A stretch of 19,655 nt of DNA from DASSBR01 sp035708085 (lineage in GTDB: Bacteria; Pseudomonadota; Gammaproteobacteria; Natronospirales; DASSBR01), in the NCBI GenBank assembly GCA_035708085.1, contig DASSTE010000052.1, forward strand, positions 1 through 19,655, in the 5' to 3' direction. A program made the translations under genes and the position numbers. Positions 1 to 7,012 of this stretch are shown here, piece by piece (positions within the stretch are counted from its first letter, which is position 1; each line of letters begins with the position of its first letter). Under the pieces are notes generated by a model. The model made no database searches, was not told where the DNA came from, and saw only the letters and a list, made by a program, of their open reading frames with translations.

Positions 1-950
1 ACCACGTTCAGCGCCGTGAACTGTGCCTGCATGTCGGTCGGAAACGCCGGGTACGGCGCCGTGCGCAGATCGACCGCCTTCGCCCGCTGGCCGTGCATGT
101 CCAGCTCGATCCAATCGTCGCCGCAATGAATGTCGGCGCCCGCCTCACGCAGCTTCACGATCACCGCATCCAGCAATTCGGGCCGCGTATCGCGCAACCG
201 TACGTGGCCGCCGGTCAGCGCCGCAGCCACTAAATATGTTCCGGTTTCGATCCGGTCCGGCAGAACGTTGTAATCGGTGCCATGCAGTTTCTCGACGCCC
301 TCGATCGTGAGCGTGCCGGTGCCGGCCCCACGGACCTTCGCGCCCATCTGGTTCAGGCAGTTGGCCAGATCGACCACTTCCGGCTCGCGCGCGGCGTTTT
401 CGATCGTTGTCACGCCGTCGGCGAGCGCCGCGGCCATCATCAGGTTTTCGGTGCCGGTGACGGACACCAGATCCATGACCAGGCGGGCGCCGTGCAGCCG
501 GTCGGCCTTGGCCCGGATGTAGCCGCTGTCGACGGCGATGTCCGCGCCCATCGCCTCCAGTCCCGAGATGTGCAGGTTGACCGGCCGGGTGCCGATCGCG
601 CAGCCGCCGGGCATCGACACGTCGGCGCGACCGTGACGCGCCAGCAGCGGGCCGAGTACGAGAATCGATGCGCGCATCGTCTTGACGAGCTCATAGGGCG
701 CGTACAACTCGCGGATCGTATTCGAGTCCGCCTCGATACGCAGGCGCTCGTCGATCGTCAGACCGACCCCCATCCGCCCGAGCAGCTCGATCGTTGTCGT
801 GACGTCATGCAGGTGCGGCACGTTGCCGACCGTCATCGGGCTGTCGGCCAACAGCGTTGCCGCCAGGATCGGCAGCGTCGCGTTCTTCGCACCGGAGATC
901 CGGATCTCCCCTTCAAGGCGGCGGCCGCCCTGAATCAGCAGCTTATCCAA
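1..950 (-). CDS. murA: UDP-N-acetylglucosamine 1-carboxyvinyltransferase MurA (partial, C-terminus beyond the left edge)
   Basis: MurA transfers enolpyruvate from PEP to UDP-GlcNAc, the first committed cytoplasmic step of peptidoglycan synthesis and the target of fosfomycin. About 316 of the usual ~420 residues are visible. Seen directly: the N-terminus MDKLLIQGG, the substrate-binding pair K22-N23 in SGAKNATLP, the catalytic-loop motif PGGCAIGTRP with the cysteine at residue 117 (Cys115 in the E. coli enzyme), and YPAFPTDMQAQ near the left edge. The only start matching the family N-terminus is a TTG at 950-948. It overlaps the last codons of ibaG, so translation is probably coupled. The frame is open to the edge. 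Identity is certain; the TTG start is inferred from family alignment. Confidence 0.95.
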   Translation of the reverse strand, partial: MDKLLIQGGRRLEGEIRISGAKNATLPILAATLLADSPMTVGNVPHLHDVTTTIELLGRMGVGLTIDERLRIEADSNTIRELYAPYELVKTMRASILVLGPLLARHGRADVSMPGGCAIGTRPVNLHISGLEAMGADIAVDSGYIRAKADRLHGARLVMDLVSVTGTENLMMAAALADGVTTIENAAREPEVVDLANCLNQMGAKVRGAGTGTLTIEGVEKLHGTDYNVLPDRIETGTYLVAAALTGGHVRLRDTRPELLDAVIVKLREAGADIHCGDDWIELDMHGQRAKAVDLRTAPYPAFPTDMQAQFTALNV

Positions 951-1182
951 GGTCTTTGGTCTCTTCGGGAGTCAGCGTCCGCATTGACAGCGCATGAATT
1001 TCGCCCCCCACGCGCGCTCCCAGCGCGGCGTACACCAGCTGGTGGCGCGCAATCCGACTCTTGCCTGCGAAGTCCGGGGCAACGATTACCGCGGTGAAAT
1101 GCGTGTTGTCGGGGCTTTCGACCGCCACTTCGGCAGCGGGCAGCGCCTCCTCGATCAGCCGTTTGACTTGAGCGGCGTCCAT
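943..1182 (-). CDS. ibaG: BolA-family protein IbaG
   Basis: A 79-residue BolA-like protein. The core DNTHFTAVIVAPDFAGKS, then ARHQLVYAALG, then IHALSMRT matches the IbaG (YrbA) branch, which sits beside murA in gammaproteobacteria. In E. coli this family is linked to acid stress and, with monothiol glutaredoxins, to iron-sulfur handling. Histidines at the usual BolA ligand-like positions are present. It starts at ATG 1182-1180 with no strong ribosome site. Its TAA stop overlaps the TTG start of murA, forming an ibaG-murA unit. In E. coli the mla lipid-transport genes precede ibaG; here the next gene upstream is the divergent kdsD, so mla is not at this locus. Confidence 0.9.
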   Translation of the reverse strand: MDAAQVKRLIEEALPAAEVAVESPDNTHFTAVIVAPDFAGKSRIARHQLVYAALGARVGGEIHALSMRTLTPEETKDLG

Positions 1183-1194
1183 TCGGTTTGTCCG

Positions 1195-1227
1195 TTGTCC
1201 TGGGGAAGCCCGCTATTTTATAGATAT
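1195..1227 (+). promoter_or_regulatory. Candidate sigma-70 promoter in the ibaG/kdsD divergent spacer
   Basis: The 120-base spacer between the divergent ibaG and kdsD starts contains an AT-rich patch (1214-1229) that stands out in GC-rich surroundings. On the + strand, TTGTCC (1195-1200) lies 18 bases before TATAGA (1219-1224), a plausible promoter for the kdsD operon. On the other strand TATAAA (1221-1216) could serve ibaG-murA, but I see no good -35 for it. This is pattern matching only. Confidence 0.35.
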
Positions 1228-1302
1228 TTCAGTCCCGCGTCCCGCCCTGCCGCCGAGTGCCGGTTATGGCCCGTCCAGGGGTATTCCGGTATCCTCTGCG
1301 CG

Positions 1303-2298
1303 ATGATCAATTCCCCCTCCCAGTCCTTCGACGCGACGGCGGCGGTTACGCGCGCGCAGCGCGTGCTCGAAGTCGAAGCGGCAGCCGTCGGCGCACTGGC
1401 CGCGCGGCTCGGCGACGGCTTCGCGCAGGCGTGCCGGCTGTGCCTGGCCTGCAGAGGCCGCATCGTCGTCAGCGGCATGGGGAAATCCGGGCACGTCGCA
1501 AGCAAGGTTGCCGCCACGCTGGCGAGCACCGGCACGCCCGCCTTTTTTGTCCACCCGGGCGAGGCCAGCCACGGCGATCTCGGCATGATCACCGGCGACG
1601 ACGTGGTGCTCGCGCTGTCGAATTCGGGCGAGACCCAGGAACTGGTGACGCTGCTGCCGCTGATCAAGCGCCTGGGCGTACCGCTGATCACGCTGACGGG
1701 CAAACCGGATTCGACGCTTGCCACGGCGGCGGACGTCAACCTCGACGTCAGCGTCGCCGAGGAAGCCTGCCCGCTCAACCTCGCGCCGACCGCGAGCACG
1801 ACCGCGGCGCTGGCGATGGGCGATGCGCTCGCGATCGCGCTGCTTGAAAGCCGCGGCTTTACCGAGCAGGACTTCGCCCGCTCCCACCCCGGCGGCACGC
1901 TCGGCCGGCGGCTGCTGCTGCGGGCGTCCGACCTGATGCACCGCGAGGATGAAATTCCGGCGGTAACCGCCGACGTCCCGCTCAGCCGGGCGCTGCTCGA
2001 AATGACGCAGAAGAGTTTGGGCATGACCGCGATCGTCGACGACGATTTCCACGTCCTCGGCGTCTATACCGATGGCGACCTCAGGCGCACGCTCGACCGC
2101 GGCGCCGACGTGCACATGACACCGATTCGCGACGTGATGACGCCGGGGGGCAAGACGATCGCCGCCGAAACGCTCGCCGGCGAGGTCGTCAAGCTGATGC
2201 AGCAGCACAAGATCACTGTGCTGCTGGTGACTGATTCCGACGGCCGCCTCACCGGCGTCCTGCACATGCACGACCTGCTGCGCGCCGGCGTCGTCTGA
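1303..2298 (+). CDS. kdsD: D-arabinose 5-phosphate isomerase KdsD
   Basis: KdsD interconverts ribulose 5-phosphate and arabinose 5-phosphate, the first step to Kdo for the lipopolysaccharide inner core. The 331-residue protein has an N-terminal SIS sugar-isomerase domain (about residues 40-180, with SGMGKSG at 57-63 and HPGEASHGDLG) and two C-terminal CBS domains (from about 205 to the end). It ends in GVLHMHDLLRAGVV, as in E. coli KdsD. I chose ATG 1303 because the N-terminal length then matches the family; the frame is open further upstream but reads through the spacer. No clear Shine-Dalgarno is seen. It is the first gene of the operon, and its stop overlaps the kdsC start in TGATG. Confidence 0.95.
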   Translation: MINSPSQSFDATAAVTRAQRVLEVEAAAVGALAARLGDGFAQACRLCLACRGRIVVSGMGKSGHVASKVAATLASTGTPAFFVHPGEASHGDLGMITGDDVVLALSNSGETQELVTLLPLIKRLGVPLITLTGKPDSTLATAADVNLDVSVAEEACPLNLAPTASTTAALAMGDALAIALLESRGFTEQDFARSHPGGTLGRRLLLRASDLMHREDEIPAVTADVPLSRALLEMTQKSLGMTAIVDDDFHVLGVYTDGDLRRTLDRGADVHMTPIRDVMTPGGKTIAAETLAGEVVKLMQQHKITVLLVTDSDGRLTGVLHMHDLLRAGVV

Positions 2299-2789
2299 TG
2301 GATGCCGAGCTGCAAAAACGCGCCGCTCGGATCAGGCTGGTGGTGTTCGACGTCGACGGCGTGTTCACCGACGGCCGCTTTTATTACGGCCCCGGCGATC
2401 TCGAACTAAAAGCGTTCCACACCCGCGACGGTCACGGCATCAAGCTGCTACACGAGGCCGGCATGCGCACGGCCGTTATTTCCGGGCGCAAGTCAGAAGC
2501 CGTCACTCGCCGAATGAACGAACTCGGCGTCGGCGACGTGATGCAGGGCCGCTCCGACAAACTGCCGATTTTCAACGAACTGCTGGCCCGCTATGAGCTC
2601 GACGCGGCCGACTGCGCCGCGGTAGGCGACGACCTGCCGGACCTGCCGTTGCTGCAGGCGGCGGGCCTCGCGATTGCGGTCGCCGATGCGCATCCCGACA
2701 TTCGCCGCGCCGCGCATTGGGTGACGCCCACCCGCGGCGGGTATGGGGCGGTGCGCGACGTGGCGGATTTGCTGCTCTCGGCACGCTGA
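2298..2789 (+). CDS. kdsC: 3-deoxy-D-manno-octulosonate 8-phosphate phosphatase KdsC
   Basis: KdsC removes phosphate from Kdo 8-phosphate to give free Kdo in the cytoplasm. The 163-residue protein is a capless HAD phosphatase: motif I is FDVDGVFTDG with nucleophile D18 and acid/base D20, motif II lies in AVISGRKS, and motifs III/IV are the conserved lysine region and GDDLPDLPLL. Length is typical of the family. The ATG at 2298 shares its A with the TGA of kdsD, a one-base overlap expected for coupled translation. A second ATG at 2302 is in another frame and is ignored. With kdsD it forms two of the Kdo-pathway steps; kdsA and kdsB are not in the window. Confidence 0.95.
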   Translation: MDAELQKRAARIRLVVFDVDGVFTDGRFYYGPGDLELKAFHTRDGHGIKLLHEAGMRTAVISGRKSEAVTRRMNELGVGDVMQGRSDKLPIFNELLARYELDAADCAAVGDDLPDLPLLQAAGLAIAVADAHPDIRRAAHWVTPTRGGYGAVRDVADLLLSAR

Positions 2790-2796
2790 CCGGCCT

Positions 2797-3354
2797 ATGC
2801 GGCTCTGGCTGACGCTCGTCCTGCTGGCCGTGCTGGCCGGCGGCACCTACTGGTTGCTGCGCCACATCAGCCCGTCGGCGCAGGCGCCGACGCAGGCCGT
2901 GACCCACGCGCCGGATTATTGGTTCAAGGGCGCGACGATCACCCAGATGAACACCGCCGGCAAGCTCGAGTACCGGCTGCTCGCGGACACCGTCACGCAT
3001 CATCCCGACGACGGCAGCGTCGACCTCACCGCTCCGCGCTTCACCTGGTACACACCGGCCGATCCGGCCGCGCCGTGGCACGTCACCGCCCGGCACGGTA
3101 CCATTCCCGCCGGCGGCAATATCGTGCATTTGCGTGGTGATGTCGTTGTGACGCATCCGGCCCGAAACGGGGAGATGCTGAAGGTTTTCGCGCCGACACT
3201 CGATCTGTATACGAAGAAGCGCGAGGCGCGTACCGCCGATCCGGTGCGGATCGTCCAGGGTCCGAGCCACGTTCACGCGGTGGGGATGGTTATCGATATG
3301 CAGCAGAATCATATGGAGCTCGAACATGCGGTTCGAGGCACTTATGCGCATTAG
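2797..3354 (+). CDS. lptC: LPS export ABC system inner-membrane protein LptC
   Basis: LptC is the bitopic inner-membrane component that takes LPS from LptB2FG and passes it to periplasmic LptA. The 185-residue protein starts MRLWLTLVLL, with one membrane segment at residues 3-22, followed by a periplasmic beta-jellyroll domain containing the typical DYWFKGATITQMNTAGK and YRLLADTVTHHPDDGS stretches. The start at ATG 2797, seven bases after the kdsC stop, gives the normal family length; the frame is open into kdsC but such an extension would precede the membrane anchor. No Shine-Dalgarno is obvious, so coupling to kdsC is likely. The 3' end overlaps lptA by 29 bases. Confidence 0.93.
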   Translation: MRLWLTLVLLAVLAGGTYWLLRHISPSAQAPTQAVTHAPDYWFKGATITQMNTAGKLEYRLLADTVTHHPDDGSVDLTAPRFTWYTPADPAAPWHVTARHGTIPAGGNIVHLRGDVVVTHPARNGEMLKVFAPTLDLYTKKREARTADPVRIVQGPSHVHAVGMVIDMQQNHMELEHAVRGTYAH

Positions 3355-3937
3355 CTCGGCCGTCGTGGCCGGCGAGAATCTGGAGCAAAAAAGAGCTCGG
3401 CTACGCCACCGGCCAGTCGGCATCACCTCGATCCTGGTCTTGTGCATACTCGCGTGGGCGCTGCCGCAGCGGGCTTACGCGCTCAAATCCGACGCCAGGC
3501 AGCCGATCAACATCACCGCCGACCGCTGGGACCACACCGGCTCGGCCAACGGCGACAACGGCACCAGCGTCTATACCGGCCACGTCGTCATCACCCAGGG
3601 CAGCATCCGCATTACTGCGGACCAGGCGACGCTGACGCTGAAAAACGGCAAGCTCAAAAAGGCGGTAATCGTCGGCAGCCCGGCGACCTTTTACCAGGCC
3701 AAGGAAGACGCCAAGCCGGTGCACGGCCATGCGCGCGAGATCCATTACGACACTGACACGAGCACGGTGGAATTGATCGACAATGCCCGCGTGGACCAGG
3801 GCGGCCAGCTGATTACGGCGAACTACATCCGCTACAACACGCAGGCCGGTAAAGTGATCGCCCACCGTGCGAAGCAGAAGAAAGGCCGCGTGCACATCGT
3901 GATTCCGCCCAAAGACAACGGTTCCGGCCACCGATGA
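3326..3937 (+). CDS. lptA: LPS transport periplasmic protein LptA
   Basis: LptA forms the periplasmic bridge that carries LPS from LptC to LptD. The 203-residue product has a hydrophobic segment at about 33-46 and a likely cleavage after AYA at residue 52. The OstA-like domain follows: INITADRWDHTG, YTGHVVITQGSIRITADQ, GSPATFYQ and a repetitive beta-strand pattern. Two starts are possible. ATG 3326 has GGAG seven bases upstream; ATG 3344 has GAGG five bases upstream. Either gives a long charged region before the hydrophobic core, longer than in E. coli LptA. The gene overlaps lptC at its start and lptB at its end (ATGA at 3934-3937). Confidence 0.92.
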   Translation: MRFEALMRISSAVVAGENLEQKRARLRHRPVGITSILVLCILAWALPQRAYALKSDARQPINITADRWDHTGSANGDNGTSVYTGHVVITQGSIRITADQATLTLKNGKLKKAVIVGSPATFYQAKEDAKPVHGHAREIHYDTDTSTVELIDNARVDQGGQLITANYIRYNTQAGKVIAHRAKQKKGRVHIVIPPKDNGSGHR

Positions 3938-4656
3938 AGCTGGCCGCCGACGGGCTGCTCAAGCGCTACCGTAAGCGGGAGGTTGTCAAGGACGTCTCGC
4001 TGCAGGTGGAAAGCGGCGAGGTGGTGGGACTGCTGGGGCCCAACGGCGCCGGCAAGACGACCTCGTTCTACATGATCGTAGGGCTGATCCCGGCCGACGG
4101 CGGCACGATTCATATCGACGACCGCGACATTACCAAGCTGCCGGTACATGCCCGCGCGCGCCTCGGGCTGGGCTACCTGCCGCAGGAAGCTTCGGTGTTC
4201 CGCAAGCTGACCGTCGCCGAGAACATCACCGCGATCCTGGAGACCCGCCGCGACCTGAAACGCAGCGAGCGCGGTCGCGCGCTCGGCGAACTGCTCGAAG
4301 AACTGCACATTGGTCATATCCGCGACAGCCTCGGCATCAGCCTGTCGGGCGGCGAGCGCCGCCGCGTCGAGATCGCCCGGGCGCTGGCCGCCGAGCCGCG
4401 CTTCATCCTGCTCGACGAACCGTTCGCCGGCGTCGATCCGATCTCGGTTATCGATATCCGCCGGATCATCGACCACCTGCAGCAGCGCAACATCGGCGTG
4501 CTGGTCACCGATCACAATGTCCGCGAGACGCTCGGCATCTGCTCGCGCGCCTATATATTAAGTGAAGGGCAGGTGATCGCCGCAGGGACGCCTGAGGCTG
4601 TGCTCGAGGACCGGCGCGTCCGCGAGGTCTACCTGGGCGAGGATTTCCGCCTCTGA
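3934..4656 (+). CDS. lptB: LPS export ABC transporter ATPase LptB
   Basis: LptB is the cytoplasmic ATPase that powers LPS extraction with LptF and LptG. The 240-residue protein shows Walker A GPNGAGKTT at 35-43, the Q-loop region GYLPQEASVFRKLTV, signature SLSGGERRRVEIARAL, Walker B FILLDEPFAGVDP and the H-loop VTDHNVRETL, all intact and typical of this subfamily. The start at ATG 3934 overlaps the lptA stop. LptF and LptG, its membrane partners, are not encoded here, as is normal for the group. Near the 3' end, codons TAT-ATA-TTA-AGT (4552-4563) are AT-rich and rare compared with the GC-rich surroundings. Confidence 0.96.
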   Translation: MKLAADGLLKRYRKREVVKDVSLQVESGEVVGLLGPNGAGKTTSFYMIVGLIPADGGTIHIDDRDITKLPVHARARLGLGYLPQEASVFRKLTVAENITAILETRRDLKRSERGRALGELLEELHIGHIRDSLGISLSGGERRRVEIARALAAEPRFILLDEPFAGVDPISVIDIRRIIDHLQQRNIGVLVTDHNVRETLGICSRAYILSEGQVIAAGTPEAVLEDRRVREVYLGEDFRL

Positions 4657-4667
4657 ATCGGTCCCGG

Positions 4668-4683
4668 GCGGGGTCTTCCCCGC
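4668..4683 (+). other. Short GC stem-loop in the lptB-rpoN spacer
   Basis: GCGGGG (4668-4673) pairs perfectly with CCCCGC (4678-4683) across a TCTT loop, 11 bases after the lptB stop. No T-tract follows, so it is not a standard terminator. It could slow the polymerase or mark an mRNA end between the transport genes and rpoN. The 64-base spacer also has TACACT at 4709-4714, a weak -10-like match without a good -35. Confidence 0.35.
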
Positions 4684-4720
4684 TGTGGCCGGTTCGCGAG
4701 CGAGGCAGTACACTAGAACC

Positions 4721-6136
4721 ATGATCAAACCGGGTCTGCAACTGGGCCTCGGCCAGCAGCTGACGATGACGCCGCAGCTGCGCCAGGCGCTCAAGCTGCT
4801 GCAGTTTTCGGCGCTGGAACTGCAGGAAAATCTGAACGAGGTGCTGGCCGGCAACGTCATGCTGGAGCCGGTCGAATCCGGTCCGGACGGCGCCGACGGC
4901 GAGCCCGACGGGATCGAAGCCGACGCCGAGCCCGCGGAGCACCAGGACGATGGCGGCCTCGACCTGGACGTGCCGGATTTCGGCGGCGACGGCTGGTCAG
5001 GCGACCCCGACGCCTGGCGCGACCGCGCCGCGGCGAGCGAGGAATCGCTGCAGGACTACCTGCTCTGGCAGTTGCGCCTCTCGCCGATGTCCGAAGACGA
5101 TTTCGCCATCGGCTCGGCCCTCATCGACAGTATCGACGAGAACGGCTATCTCCGCGCCGACCTCGCCGACATCGCCTCGGGCCTGAAGCCGGACGTCTCG
5201 GTCGGGCCGGCCGAGGTCGAAGCCGTGCTGCACCGCATCCAGACCTTCGATCCGCTCGGTGTCGGCGCGCGCTCGCTGGCGGAATGCCTGAGCATACAAA
5301 TCGCCGCCTGCGCTGCTGCAACCCCAGGCAAGGCCGCCGCGCTGGCCATCGCCACAAAGTATCTCGAAGCATTGGGCGCCGGCCGGCGCCGGCAAATCCA
5401 GGACGAGCTCGAACTCGACGACGCCACCTTCGCCGCCGCCACCGCGCTGATCCGAAGCCTCGACCCGTGCCCGGGCGCCGCGGCCGGTGGCACGACCGCC
5501 GATTATCTGGTGCCGGACGTGCTGGTGGAGCGCCGCGATGGCGAGTGGCAGTGCCGGATGAACCCCGGCATCGCGCCGCGCCTGAGAATCAACCCGTTGT
5601 ACGAAAAGTGTGTGCGCGACAGCCGCGGCGACGGCAGCCAGGCGGTGTTGCGCCAGCAACTCGACGAGGCCCGCTGGCTGTTGCGCAGCATCAAAATGCG
5701 CGGCGAAACCCTGCTCCGCGTCGCCGGCGCGATCGTTGCGCACCAGCAGGATTTCTTCGACTTCGGCGAGGAAGCGATGAAGCCGCTCGGCCTCAAAAGT
5801 ATCGCCGAGCGCCTCAAGATGCATGAATCCACCGTGTCGCGTGTGTGCGCCAACAAGGTCATGGCGACGCCGCGCGGCATGCTCGAATTCCGTTATTTCT
5901 TCTCGAATGCCGTGTCGAATGGTGCCACCGAGGACCATTCAGCCACGGCCATCCGGGCGATGATCCGCAAGCTGATCGCGGACGAAAACGCCGCCAAACC
6001 GCTAAGCGACAGCCGCATCAGCGCGGTTCTGAAGAACCAGGGAGTAGACGTCGCACGCCGCACGGTCGCCAAGTACCGCGAGGCGCTGTCGATCCCGCCC
6101 TCTCACCTGCGCAAGCAGACTCACGCCGAGTCGTGA
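4721..6136 (+). CDS. rpoN: RNA polymerase sigma-54 factor RpoN
   Basis: RpoN directs RNA polymerase to -24/-12 promoters that need enhancer-binding ATPases. The 471-residue protein has all three regions: the glutamine/leucine-rich activator-interaction region I (residues 1 to about 50, LGLGQQLTMTPQLRQALKLL), an acidic low-complexity region II (about 52-105), and region III with the core-binding part, the helix-turn-helix (LKSIAERLKMHESTVSR) and the RpoN box ARRTVAKYRE near the C-terminus. I start at ATG 4721 because MIKPGLQLGLGQQL is the family N-terminus; the frame is open back to 4685 without support. Its usual operon partners hpf, ptsN and rapZ follow. Confidence 0.97.
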   Translation: MIKPGLQLGLGQQLTMTPQLRQALKLLQFSALELQENLNEVLAGNVMLEPVESGPDGADGEPDGIEADAEPAEHQDDGGLDLDVPDFGGDGWSGDPDAWRDRAAASEESLQDYLLWQLRLSPMSEDDFAIGSALIDSIDENGYLRADLADIASGLKPDVSVGPAEVEAVLHRIQTFDPLGVGARSLAECLSIQIAACAAATPGKAAALAIATKYLEALGAGRRRQIQDELELDDATFAAATALIRSLDPCPGAAAGGTTADYLVPDVLVERRDGEWQCRMNPGIAPRLRINPLYEKCVRDSRGDGSQAVLRQQLDEARWLLRSIKMRGETLLRVAGAIVAHQQDFFDFGEEAMKPLGLKSIAERLKMHESTVSRVCANKVMATPRGMLEFRYFFSNAVSNGATEDHSATAIRAMIRKLIADENAAKPLSDSRISAVLKNQGVDVARRTVAKYREALSIPPSHLRKQTHAES

Positions 6137-6151
6137 ACAAAGGAGATTGTC

Positions 6152-6451
6152 ATGGAAATGAGCCTGACCGGTCATCACGTCGATATCAGCCCCTCACTCC
6201 GCAGTTACGTGGACAACAAGGTCGAACGCCTGGAGCGCCACTTCGACCATGCCACCGACATTCATGTCATACTGTCGGTCGAAAAGCTGCGCCACAAGGC
6301 GGAAGCCCGAATGAATCTGCCGGGCAATGAATTGTTCGCCGACGCCGTAGATGAAAACATGTACGCGGCGATCGACGAGCTGGTCGACAAGCTGGATCGC
6401 CAGGTCAAGACGTTCAAGGAAAAGAAAACCAACCACCATCCGCACGGCTGA
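6152..6451 (+). CDS. hpf: Ribosome hibernation promoting factor HPF (short form)
   Basis: HPF binds the 30S decoding region and supports formation of inactive 100S ribosomes in stationary phase. The 99-residue protein is the short gammaproteobacterial form with only the S30AE domain (SLTGHHVDISPSLRSYVDNK, then DENMYAAIDELVDKLDRQ) and a basic tail ending NHHPHG. It lacks the C-terminal dimerisation domain of long HPF. AAGGAG at 6140-6145, six bases before ATG 6152, is one of the strongest ribosome sites in the window, which suggests high translation compared with rpoN just upstream. The gene starts 15 bases after the rpoN stop, and a strong stem-loop follows it. Confidence 0.95.
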   Translation: MEMSLTGHHVDISPSLRSYVDNKVERLERHFDHATDIHVILSVEKLRHKAEARMNLPGNELFADAVDENMYAAIDELVDKLDRQVKTFKEKKTNHHPHG

Positions 6452-6473
6452 CTGACGCCGAACCCCAATCACG

Positions 6474-6508
6474 GCCGGCTGTCGCATTGCGGCAGCCGGC
6501 ATTGCTTT
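6474..6508 (+). terminator. Strong stem-loop after hpf, imperfect intrinsic terminator or attenuator
   Basis: Bases 6474-6485 pair with 6489-6500 over 12 base pairs (one G-U) around an ATT loop. The downstream tract is ATTGCTTTTGG, only four consecutive T. This could terminate part of the transcripts and so lower ptsN-rapZ expression relative to hpf, or protect the hpf 3' end. It sits 23 bases after the hpf stop and 24 bases before the ptsN start. Confidence 0.6.
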
Positions 6509-6523
6509 TGGTAGGCTTGCCTT

Positions 6524-7012
6524 ATGAATTTCAACCAGCTGATCGTTCCCGCGCGTGTACTCGCCAACGCCAAGGCGGACAGCCGCAAACGCGCGCTTGA
6601 AGTGCTGAGCGAACTGCTGAGCAAGGATCAGCCCGATCTGTCGCAAGCTGAGGTCATGCAGGGCCTGGTGTCGCGGGAGCGACTCGGCAGCACCGCCATT
6701 GGCGGCGGCATCGCGGTACCGCACGGGCGCGCCGCCGGCATCACGCAGGTTATCGGCGCGCTGATCCGGCTCAACGAGCCGGTCGATTACGGCGCCGAGG
6801 ACAACGTCCCCGTCGACCTGATGTTCGCGATCCTGGTGCCGCTCGAATGCACCGACGCACACGCCCAACTCGTGTCGCAGATAACGCTGCGCCTGAGCGA
6901 CCCGGAGGTGCGCCGCTGCCTGCGCGGAGCGAAAACCAGCAAAGCACTTTATGCTTGTTTTACAGAGGACGTAAACCATGCGCGGGACATGCAGGTAGGC
7001 CTGCGCGCATGA
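6524..7012 (+). CDS. ptsN: Nitrogen-PTS regulatory protein EIIA-Ntr (PtsN)
   Basis: PtsN is the terminal phospho-acceptor of the nitrogen-related phosphotransferase system, a regulatory chain from PtsP through NPr. In E. coli it affects potassium transport, cell-envelope stress and amino-sugar balance. The 162-residue protein carries the PTS EIIA type 2 fold with the phosphorylatable histidine H67 in GGGIAVPHGRA, then PVDYGAEDNVPVDLMFAILVP and HAQLVSQITLRLSD. The start ATG 6524 has GGTAGG about eight bases upstream. Its stop overlaps the rapZ start (ATGA at 7009-7012). The partner NPr (ptsO), normally after rapZ, is not in the window. Confidence 0.95.
   Translation: MNFNQLIVPARVLANAKADSRKRALEVLSELLSKDQPDLSQAEVMQGLVSRERLGSTAIGGGIAVPHGRAAGITQVIGALIRLNEPVDYGAEDNVPVDLMFAILVPLECTDAHAQLVSQITLRLSDPEVRRCLRGAKTSKALYACFTEDVNHARDMQVGLRA

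Noticed and set aside
282..1097. Long + strand open frame of 271 codons opposite murA
   Set aside because: It mirrors the codon bias of the clearly real murA on the other strand, has an arginine/alanine-rich composition and shows no family motif.
994..1302. N-terminal extension of KdsD upstream of ATG 1303
   Set aside because: It would cover the promoter spacer and run antisense through ibaG; the N-terminal length of known KdsD fits ATG 1303.
6946..6963. CACTTTATGCTT plus TTTACA in the 3' part of ptsN, reminiscent of the lac promoter
   Set aside because: The elements are in the wrong order and no -10 follows TTTACA at 16-18 bases. It is coding sequence of ptsN.
6978..6998. Tiny frame of six codons with a GAGG sequence upstream, just before rapZ
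   Set aside because: It lies out of frame within ptsN and is too short to support as a gene or leader peptide without conservation data.
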